Shown one piece after another: positions 1 to 6,367 of a DNA stretch of 22,517 nucleotides. The position numbers and the translations under genes were made by a program. Source of the DNA: Flavobacterium psychrophilum (GTDB taxonomy: Bacteria; Bacteroidota; Bacteroidia; Flavobacteriales; Flavobacteriaceae); assembly GCA_003243255.1 (NCBI GenBank), contig QFQM01000067.1, positions 1 through 22,517 of the forward strand, written 5' to 3'. Below the pieces are notes generated by a model. That model did no database searches, had not been told where the DNA came from, and saw only the letters and a list, made by a program, of their open reading frames with translations. Numbering within the stretch: position 1 is the first letter of the stretch; each line of letters begins with the position of its first letter.

Positions 1-225
1 TGATAGATTTTTTTGACTGGAATTCAATTAAAGCCAACATCTTTCAGATCTGCTATTTTTAACTGCTACATTAATTATTACTCCGCCACTTACGGTCTGG
101 ATTCTTCGCGGAAGAAGCAGAGGAACATGAATAAGTACTTTCTCAGTACTCATAAAAGTCCTTTGTTTGTTGACATGGGGTTGCATTTTGGTCAATATCA
201 TCTTGTCATTCTCCAGGCGACTTTT

Positions 226-520
226 TCAATCACGAAATGCATCAAATAACTCCACTTTGAATCTTCTTTTGTAATAGTGATACTGACTTAGTCGGATTGG
301 TTTCAGATGTTCAGAAAACAGAATTTCTTCGTGCTCGTTCTCATACTTATAGGAGCCAAGAATTCTTTCAGTTGCTTAAGCAATCCCCGAACAAAAGAGA
401 GGTGCTTCCTCGTTTTGCGAAAAGAATGATTCTGATTCTTGCGCAACATAGTTCTTCAGTCTACTATGCAGTTCTTCCGTAGATGAAGCAATGGAGGTCC
501 TGTTCGTTTTTATGCGGCAT
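226..520 (-). pseudogene. Decayed gene of unknown function
   Basis: The minus strand reads as protein-like sequence but is broken. An ATG at 520-518 opens a short frame (MPHKNEQDL...). A shift then leads into a second frame, EELHSRLKNYVAQESESFF and onward, which meets a TAA at 378-376. The same frame continues after the TAA as ILGSYKYENEHEEILFSEHL and ends with FDAFRD and a TGA at 228-226. The charged, non-repetitive composition on both sides of the TAA suggests a formerly intact reading frame with one frameshift and one nonsense change. Its start overlaps the end of the upstream fragment (ATGCCGCATAA), as in a translationally coupled pair. I do not recognise the family; a transposase is possible but not shown. 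Confidence 0.4.
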
Positions 521-808
521 TTGGTAAAAGGTCTTCGATGATAAGTTTGATGTCTTCTTTTATATTTTGATAGGTCATTTGAATTTCTTTTGCAGTCACC
601 TTTCCTACTTCAGGGATAGCAACATAGGCATCCTCTTCTTTTCTGAATTTTTCGTGATCGTTAAGAATTTCAGAATGGAAGAGTTTGAGCTCAATTTTCT
701 GATCCGGGTTATCAGCTACTACTCCAACAATTCACCCGATGATAGAGATGCCATCTTTGATGGAGGAATAGCGGAGTCCTATAACCAGAAAAATATTTTC
801 GCTAACCG
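510..808 (-). pseudogene. Decayed gene of unknown function, upstream partner
   Basis: The minus strand encodes a plausible C-terminal half ending in IQMTYQNIKEDIKLIIEDLL and a TAA at 512-510. Going upstream, the frame contains the segment NPDQKIELKLFHSEILNDHE and then a TGA at 734-732. Beyond the stop, in the same frame, it reads VSENIFLVIGLRYSSIKDG, which again looks coding. I infer a gene with one internal stop; a sequencing error would look the same. No start codon could be chosen because the upstream side runs into the regulatory-looking motif at 809-852. The family is not recognised. Positions 1-225 hold nothing I can support. Confidence 0.4.
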
Positions 809-852
809 ATATAGGTAATTTCGTCCCAGACCACAGTATATATATTGAGGGG
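809..852 (+). promoter_or_regulatory. Shared upstream motif, copy A
   Basis: Two blocks, ATATAGGTAATTTC (809-822) and AGACCACAGTATATATA (828-844), are separated by 5 bases and followed by a G-rich tail (847-852). They lie 32 bases before the Crp-like gene at 885. The same blocks, with the same 5-base spacer and a G-rich tail, occur on the minus strand at 15505-15462, before another gene. The function is unknown; a promoter or untranslated-leader element is my inference. Confidence 0.55.
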
Positions 853-884
853 TGTTCTTCCACCTAATCCACCCTCCTTAACCG

Positions 885-1487
885 ATGGAGAATTTTCTGA
901 AGCTATTGTCTGGCTATGAGCAGTTATCTGATTCATTTATTGAAGCACTTAAAGAACGAATTGTTCGCTCCTCCCCTCGAAGGGGCCACCTGTTGCTGGA
1001 GGCATCACAGATTTCCAAAAATGTCTATTATTTGAAAAAGGGATTTGCTGCCTCCTTCCATCATCTTCGGAAAAACAAGCACATCGAGGCGCTGTTCAAA
1101 GAAGGGTCGCTGATCATTTCATCCAAAAGTTTTTTGCAACGACTGCCTTCACAGGAATCCATTGAGGTGTTGGAAGCGGGAGAATTGTTTATGATCAGCC
1201 ATGACAGTGTGATGTGGCTTTCGGAACGGTTTCAGGAAGCAAAATGTCTTTACCTAGTTCCCATGATCAACCACATTGAAAATACCAGAGCCCGTATGCA
1301 TGACCTTCAGCTTTTGGACGCACAGGAACGCTACGAAAAATTAAAAGAAAGTCATCCTTCCGTTTTTCAATTGCTGCCCTTGGCACACCTCGCCCCTTAT
1401 TTAGGGATGTCGGTGCAGACACTTAGTCGTCAAAGGCGTGAGGACGATGACTACCAACCGAAGCGAAGAAAAAATCAGAACAAATGA
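885..1487 (+). CDS. Crp/Fnr-family transcriptional regulator-like protein
   Basis: This 200-residue protein has the layout of small Bacteroidota Crp/Fnr relatives: a cyclic-nucleotide-binding-like beta-roll over about residues 15-115 (YYLKKGFAASF, then EALFKEGSLI), a linking helix near 120-150, and a C-terminal helix-turn-helix near 165-190 (LAPYLGMSVQTLSRQRRE). The PYLGMS.QTLSR segment is the recognition region typical of this group. No conserved ligand-binding arginine motif is obvious, so cyclic-nucleotide binding cannot be claimed. The ATG at 885 is the first in frame and there is no strong Shine-Dalgarno sequence. It is followed at 1537 by the MauE-like gene in the same direction and may control it. 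Confidence 0.75.
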   Translation: MENFLKLLSGYEQLSDSFIEALKERIVRSSPRRGHLLLEASQISKNVYYLKKGFAASFHHLRKNKHIEALFKEGSLIISSKSFLQRLPSQESIEVLEAGELFMISHDSVMWLSERFQEAKCLYLVPMINHIENTRARMHDLQLLDAQERYEKLKESHPSVFQLLPLAHLAPYLGMSVQTLSRQRREDDDYQPKRRKNQNK

Positions 1488-1536
1488 GCATTCGATTCGG
1501 AACATTTGAAAATTGGAGTTTATCTAATTTCAACCT

Positions 1537-1966
1537 ATGAAAGGCGCAGCTACATGGAGAAACAAATTAACCGATGCGATAACCCTGCTTTTTTTTTCTG
1601 TTGTTTGTCTATGCCGCAGTAAGCAAGTTACTGGACCATGAAAAGTTTGTTGTGCAGATCGGCCAGTCACCGATGTTAACCAGTTGGGCGGTATATCTCG
1701 CCTGGTTGGTTCCAGCGGTTGAGTTGTGCATTGTGGTATTGCTGGTATTTCCCAATTCTAAAACCATAGGATTGTATGCCGCATTAAGTTTAATGGTCAT
1801 GTTCACAGTTTACATCATTCTTGCTTCTAAGTTTTCAGATTATGTGCCGTGTTCATGTGGGGGTGTATTACAGAATATGACGTGGGGTCAGCATTTAGTA
1901 TTCAACCTCTTCTTTGTTGTTTCAGGTGGTGTGGCTGTTATTATACAGGAACAGCCCATTACTTGA
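1537..1966 (+). pseudogene. MauE/DoxX-like redox-associated membrane protein, frameshifted in a T tract
   Basis: The main frame (1601-1966) encodes a four-helix membrane protein: FVYAAVSKLLDHEKF, AWLVPAVELCIVVLLVF, a helix near SLMVMFTVYIIL, then VPCSCGGVLQNMTWGQHLVF and a last helix. The CSCGG pair and the W.QHL.FN pattern are typical of the MauE family, proposed to handle thiol/disulfide exchange. That frame has no good start. An ATG at 1537 opens MKGAATWRNKLTDAITLLF in a different frame, and the two would join exactly if the 9-T run at 1589-1597 had one T fewer, giving a normal-length protein of about 143 residues. The gene is therefore frameshifted, slippage-dependent, or affected by a read error. 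Confidence 0.75.
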
Positions 1967-2117
1967 TTCATTCGGGCTTGCATTAAGCGCTTCCGGTATT
2001 ACGACAACCGGTGGATAGACAGAGTCGGTCGTAACGTCTTTGTCAACCGTTCTAAAGTGTTTTATTCAACCTTAAAGTTTTTCGTTTGCTTTTTGATTTA
2101 TAAAAGCAGAAAGTAAT

Positions 2118-2369
2118 ATGGTAAAAAGTAAAATGCTGTTGCCTGTTCTGGCAATTATTTTCGCGGTGGCGAGTGCTTTTGCAACAAAGCCATTGATGCA
2201 ATCCGGATGGACTCATGTGAGTGCTCCCGGTACTATTACATTTCCTACCGACAAGGAATGTGCTGTAAATCGTGAGGCTCAGTGCTTAATCAGTGGGGAG
2301 CCAGCGTACGACTCACCTGACAAAGCAAGCAGACAGGATGAGACTGGATTGTTGCAGTATATTCCTTAA
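2118..2369 (+). CDS. DUF6520-like small exported protein
   Basis: This 83-residue protein starts with a basic/hydrophobic signal (MVKSKMLLPVLAIIFAVASA, cut probably after AFA near residue 22). A short polar mature part of about 60 residues carries two cysteines (KECAVNREAQCLIS). This matches the small DUF6520-type proteins of Bacteroidota, whose function is unknown. It follows the MauE-like gene at 150 bases, and the terminator-like hairpin at 2374-2395 follows its stop. The two cysteines beside a MauE-like redox protein suggest a disulfide-bonded exported microprotein, which is inference. It could also be an export signal plus a peptide precursor. Confidence 0.65.
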   Translation: MVKSKMLLPVLAIIFAVASAFATKPLMQSGWTHVSAPGTITFPTDKECAVNREAQCLISGEPAYDSPDKASRQDETGLLQYIP

Positions 2370-2373
2370 CATA

Positions 2374-2395
2374 AAAGGGAGCATCCGCTCCCTTT
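2374..2395 (+). terminator. Rho-independent terminator-like hairpin
   Basis: A nine-base perfect stem AAAGGGAGC / GCTCCCTTT encloses an ATCC loop and its 3' arm runs into further Ts (to 2397). It lies 4 bases after the small-protein stop and 15 bases before the next start at 2411, so it may end or attenuate transcription between the two genes. Confidence 0.75.
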
Positions 2396-2410
2396 TTCAT
2401 CTATCCTTTT

Positions 2411-3448
2411 ATGAAAACTAAATTGAAACTATTAGGAGCTGTTGTTTCCGGTAGCATCCTACTCGTTTTTTTTATCTATTTCCATTCGCGCCCGGACTCA
2501 TCATTAAAAAAAGGATTTGCTCGTAAGCTAAGTTCCAGACAGGTTCAACTATTATATTCATTGCGGCTCAATTCCTCCAACTATCATTTTGCAGGGGTGG
2601 CCGACAAAGGAATTTACATCAGCAGTGACAGAACTCCAGCAGTATTACTAAAGGTGAACGGAAAAGTGATTGACACAATGACGTTAGATCTTTCACTTGC
2701 TTCAGGACTAACCATAGGAGAATTAATTGTTGACACACCCTATTTCTATGCCGCAGACATGCTCAACTACATCATCTACCGTGGTCAACTTGTAAATCAG
2801 AAATTAACAGAAACGATACACGCCCGAAAATTCTTTGCGAAATATGTTCCCCATGATAGCGGCACTGTGGTGCTACGAACATTTACTGAAGACAAGCAAG
2901 CATTCCGTCTTCAAAAAGAGCGCAATGGCGTACCCATCAATGCTGAAGGATTATTGACTAAACAGGTCGATGGATTGTTTTGTACGGATGGAATGTTGCG
3001 AACGGATCCGACTACAGGCAGGGTTGTCTATATCTATTTTTATCGAAATGAATTTTTGTGCATCGACTACAGCATGAAGTTGCTATTTCAGGGAAAAACG
3101 ATTGACACTACAAGCGTTGTAAAAATTAAGGTATCAAAAAACAAGCAGGATGGATCTTCCAGACTGTCATCGCCTCCCTTTATCGTCAACAGGGCGGCAA
3201 CCTGCGACAACGGAAAACTATATGTGAATTCCAAACTCAAAGGAGACAATGAAACAATGGATGTGTTTAGGTTGAATGACGCTATCGATGTTTACAGTTT
3301 ATCCGATGGCTCTTATGAGGGAAGTTTTTATTTGTCCCATACCGGAGGGCAACGCCTCCGGTATTTTATCATAAGGGGCAATATTTGTTATGTATTAAGT
3401 GAGCAAACCCTTTACACCTATCAGCTACACCGTGAAGTTAGGGATTAG
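2411..3448 (+). CDS. Membrane-anchored protein of unknown function, possible beta-propeller
   Basis: This 345-residue protein has one N-terminal membrane segment (residues about 7-25, LGAVVSGSILLVFFIYFHS) and no lipobox cysteine, so it is probably anchored facing the periplasm. The rest alternates short beta-rich blocks such as GVADKGIYIS, LLKVNGKVIDTM, FRLNDAIDVYSLSDG and GNICYVLSEQTLYTYQL, reminiscent of six-bladed propeller proteins of Bacteroidota. I cannot assign a family. It sits 15 bases beyond a terminator-like hairpin and shares orientation with the MauE-like and DUF6520-like genes, which suggests a functional group. Its last 11 bases overlap the end of the convergent thioredoxin gene. 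A hairpin at 3340-3363 lies within its 3' coding part. Confidence 0.6.
   Translation: MKTKLKLLGAVVSGSILLVFFIYFHSRPDSSLKKGFARKLSSRQVQLLYSLRLNSSNYHFAGVADKGIYISSDRTPAVLLKVNGKVIDTMTLDLSLASGLTIGELIVDTPYFYAADMLNYIIYRGQLVNQKLTETIHARKFFAKYVPHDSGTVVLRTFTEDKQAFRLQKERNGVPINAEGLLTKQVDGLFCTDGMLRTDPTTGRVVYIYFYRNEFLCIDYSMKLLFQGKTIDTTSVVKIKVSKNKQDGSSRLSSPPFIVNRAATCDNGKLYVNSKLKGDNETMDVFRLNDAIDVYSLSDGSYEGSFYLSHTGGQRLRYFIIRGNICYVLSEQTLYTYQLHREVRD
3340..3363 (+). other. Strong hairpin inside a coding region
   Basis: A perfect nine-base inverted repeat, TACCGGAGG (3340-3348) and CCTCCGGTA (3355-3363), has a six-base loop and the tail TTTTATC on the plus strand. It lies about 85 bases before the stop of the anchored-protein gene. 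It resembles a weak intrinsic terminator, or a repeated-palindrome unit, placed within coding sequence. Confidence 0.5.
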
Positions 3449-4889
3449 GCTTTGGATCTTTAATGACTACTACTTTGGTATTGCGAAGATCTCTGGAAAT
3501 TTCAAGTCCATATTTTTGGAATTGCTTTTTGCATTCATCAAACGACCAGTTTGGATCAAAATCAAAATCAATATTTTCATTAATCGAGGTTTCATCCACG
3601 AATGCTGCCTGAAGATCCAAAGGTACTTTGCCATAGTCATGAACACCAAAACCGAAATAGCCGCCAAGTATGGCTACCACATCTCTCATGTCAGCACTAC
3701 GTATTTTATACGGTGATTCATTAGCATACATTTGATATTGTTTTTTCTGATCCTTAGAGATCAGTTTCGACTTAACTAAGCTCCTGTTGGCTACAGAAAT
3801 TTTCCAATAGGGCATTTGCCTAATCTGCACTTCCACGTCAAAACCAAAATAGGTTGCAAGATCCCGCTGCATGGTCTGCTGCATGAAACGGGATGAGCCT
3901 GTTCCTTTCGGTACTTTAAGGCTGTAGTTAAACCGATTCCGTGTGCTTTTATAACTTGCCTCAAACAATTCTTTATCTGAAACTTCAAGAATCGGAACAT
4001 GCCAGTATTTACCATACGCTTTTTTTACGTAGGGCATTTTAACCGTATCCAGAAATTTTCCTTCAACTCGTCTGGGAGTTTTGTTGGGTAACGTATCAGC
4101 ATATGCCATGTAGTAAAGCTTGCCTACCGACCTGCCAATAACCTCCCACTTGTCTTCATATTGATCGTATATCGAGTCAGGTTTAAAGCTCTGGTAACTG
4201 ACAATGTTTTCTGCGCTGTTACCTGGCACTTTGCCGTCAAAGAAGGTAAGGATAGACCGAAAGACAAAATCAGTTTGCCTACCTCCGTTGTCATCAATGA
4301 GAAGAAGTTTATTTTTATCATATTTTGGCGATTGAACCACAGTAGCGATCTCTTTGTTTTCTATCAGGGAGATAAGTGCATTCTTTGCCTTTATTGGATT
4401 TGAACCAATCCATTGGATTACTCCTTTTCCGTCAATCAAAAAAATATAAGGTATACCAGAAAGTTCAGCTGCTTTAAGCCAGGATTTCTCCATTATTCTT
4501 TCCGGAGAATCGATGGCCACTGCATAATTAATTATAGACGATTTTTTTGCGATGTATCTCTCTACAACGCTTACATAGGAAGGAACTCCCTTATCATCAT
4601 TCCCCTTATTCGCTTCCATGACAAATATGCTTGCAATTGAAACTTTGTCATTGAATTCAGATTGAATAGCAGCCAACTCAGGAATTGCCTCTGCGCAGGG
4701 TTTACACCATGTCGCTCCAAATTCAATCATGTAAAGATGGTCGGGTTCAAAGGCAGTGATGGCAGTACCTTTCACCCATTTTAATACAGACAATGGCGGT
4801 GCATTGCTACCTTCGGAAAGTGGCTGCTGATTCTGGCACAATGATGTGCATGCGTAAAACAGAAGTATGAATAAGATAAAACGGTTCAT
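3438..4889 (-). CDS. TlpA-like thioredoxin fused to a C-terminal domain of unknown role
   Basis: This 483-residue exported protein starts with a hydrophobic signal (MNRFILFILLFYACTSLC). A TlpA-type thioredoxin fold spans about residues 25-170, with active site WCKPC at 61-65 and the cis-proline region GIPYIFLIDGKG. The remaining ~300 residues are not thioredoxin and resemble the C-terminal part of proteins annotated as TIGR03435-like (ending EISRDLRNTKVVVIKDP), an assignment from memory. It lies 82 bases downstream of the susD-like gene, same strand, past a hairpin at 4920-4939. Such TlpA fusions often close Bacteroidota SusCD operons. The likely role is periplasmic thiol-disulfide exchange linked to the imported substrate. 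The stop overlaps the convergent gene by 11 bases. Confidence 0.8.
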   Translation of the reverse strand: MNRFILFILLFYACTSLCQNQQPLSEGSNAPPLSVLKWVKGTAITAFEPDHLYMIEFGATWCKPCAEAIPELAAIQSEFNDKVSIASIFVMEANKGNDDKGVPSYVSVVERYIAKKSSIINYAVAIDSPERIMEKSWLKAAELSGIPYIFLIDGKGVIQWIGSNPIKAKNALISLIENKEIATVVQSPKYDKNKLLLIDDNGGRQTDFVFRSILTFFDGKVPGNSAENIVSYQSFKPDSIYDQYEDKWEVIGRSVGKLYYMAYADTLPNKTPRRVEGKFLDTVKMPYVKKAYGKYWHVPILEVSDKELFEASYKSTRNRFNYSLKVPKGTGSSRFMQQTMQRDLATYFGFDVEVQIRQMPYWKISVANRSLVKSKLISKDQKKQYQMYANESPYKIRSADMRDVVAILGGYFGFGVHDYGKVPLDLQAAFVDETSINENIDFDFDPNWSFDECKKQFQKYGLEISRDLRNTKVVVIKDPKPNP

Positions 4890-4919
4890 AAAAGTAATAT
4901 TTAAAAATGAGCGTAGCAG

Positions 4920-4939
4920 CCTCCAGCACTTGCTGGAGG
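4920..4939 (-). other. Intercistronic hairpin between the susD-like and thioredoxin genes
   Basis: A perfect eight-base stem CCTCCAGC / GCTGGAGG has a four-base loop. On the minus (mRNA) strand no T run follows directly, so it is more likely a stabiliser or processing site that sets expression of the downstream gene than a full terminator. Confidence 0.55.
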
Positions 4940-4971
4940 GAGTTTATTAAAAATGTAAGTTGTAAAGAGCG

Positions 4972-6357
4972 TTAGTAACCCAGATTCTGAGAAAGGTTAG
5001 GATTAAGTATCCGCTCCGCATTAGGTATTGGGAAAAGTGCAGCAGTTGATTGCCATTGAAGTTTTAGGGGAGCAAGTACTTCATCTACCTTACCCATTCT
5101 TTTCAGGTCGAGCCAACGGTGTCCAAATTCACCGAAGAGCTCCAACCTTCTTTCCTGTAGTATCACAGAAAGAAGATTATCCTTGCCATCTGCTGCTGTT
5201 GCGGTTAATCCTGCACGGCTACGAATAACATTGATATCCGATCGGGCACCTTCGTAGTTACCCAACTGTGTTCGTGCTTCGGACCGTATCAGGTATTGTT
5301 CGGCAATTCGGAATACAGTGGAATATTCTGTTGGCGTGGTAATGCCCCGGTATTTGAACATATAATACCATGTATTTCCTGAGGCAGTAAATGTTCTCAT
5401 CCAGTTTATCTTTCGCTGATCATGGGGTTCAAAGGCATAAAACAATTGCGGAGTAACCGATACCCGGATGGCAGCGCCATTAGGAACAGCAGTGATCACA
5501 AACATTCCGGCCTGCGGAGCCCCTGAGCCTGTGATTACAGGCTGGAGTTGCCATATCGTCTCTTTGCTATTTGGAAGAAATACGTCATTCAGATTTGCAA
5601 GCACACTGTAGCTGGTATTTGTAATGAGATCTGTTGCCATTGCTTCGGACTTGGCCCATTCACCCTTGTATAGATAAAGCCGCGCCAGCAATGCAGTAGC
5701 CGCGCCTTTATTCGGGCGGATACGCAGATTACCGGTACCAAAATCAGCAGTCATCAATTCCTGTGCTTTCAGAAGATCACGTTCGATGCAGTTCAACACG
5801 AGTTGAAATGGATCACGGGAAGCTGCTGCGGTTATCCGATAGTCGGAGGTGTTGATATAGGGTACATCACCAAAAAGTGTGGCAAGATAGAAATGGCAGA
5901 AGGCACGAATGAAAAGCGCTTCGCCTGTCAATTTGTTTTTAACCGGTTCAGGTAGTGCAGACTGACTTAAACCTTCAACAATCACGTTGGCATTATTGAT
6001 GTACTTATATGCTTCCTGCCAGAAAACCGAAAGGACATCTGTGTTCGTGTTGGTAAGCGAGTTCTGGTAAAACTGAATGCGGTTCACATTCACTGAATAG
6101 TTGATTAGTTCATCTGAAGCAATGCCTGTGTATTCCTCTATGCTTCCTCTCGTGAAACTGGTGTTTGTCATCATCAACGAGTAGACTCCGCTTAATGCCG
6201 AAATAGCAGACGCCTCTGACTGAAAAACCGTTGCCGTAACGATTTGTGATTTTGGAGGCCCTACATCGATAAAGTCTGCACAGGAAGATAGAATAGAAAG
6301 AAAAAGCACAGTAGTTACTGTTCGTACTTTCAAGGATATGTATTTATGAGCTTTCAT
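4972..6357 (-). CDS. SusD/RagB-family outer-membrane lipoprotein
   Basis: This 461-residue lipoprotein is the surface nutrient-capture partner of the SusC channel. I chose the ATG at 6357 (MKAHKYISLKVRT) because it gives a proper lipoprotein signal, with ILSSC placing the lipidated cysteine at residue 26. A longer frame to 6489 would run into susC and lacks a signal. The family pattern is visible: VFQSEASAISALSGVYSLM near the N-terminus, NNANVIVEGL and GEALFIRAFCHFYLATLFGD in the TPR-like core, and the C-terminal block RLELFGEFGHRWLDLKRMGK. It starts 10 bases after the susC stop. The substrate cannot be read from the sequence. Confidence 0.95.
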   Translation of the reverse strand: MKAHKYISLKVRTVTTVLFLSILSSCADFIDVGPPKSQIVTATVFQSEASAISALSGVYSLMMTNTSFTRGSIEEYTGIASDELINYSVNVNRIQFYQNSLTNTNTDVLSVFWQEAYKYINNANVIVEGLSQSALPEPVKNKLTGEALFIRAFCHFYLATLFGDVPYINTSDYRITAAASRDPFQLVLNCIERDLLKAQELMTADFGTGNLRIRPNKGAATALLARLYLYKGEWAKSEAMATDLITNTSYSVLANLNDVFLPNSKETIWQLQPVITGSGAPQAGMFVITAVPNGAAIRVSVTPQLFYAFEPHDQRKINWMRTFTASGNTWYYMFKYRGITTPTEYSTVFRIAEQYLIRSEARTQLGNYEGARSDINVIRSRAGLTATAADGKDNLLSVILQERRLELFGEFGHRWLDLKRMGKVDEVLAPLKLQWQSTAALFPIPNAERILNPNLSQNLGY

Positions 6358-6367
6358 AAGACAAAAA

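Noticed and set aside
1999..2034. TTACGAC/GTCGTAA inverted repeat between the MauE-like and DUF6520-like genes
   Set aside because: Seven-base arms with a 22-base loop are weak and not followed by a T run; no role can be supported.
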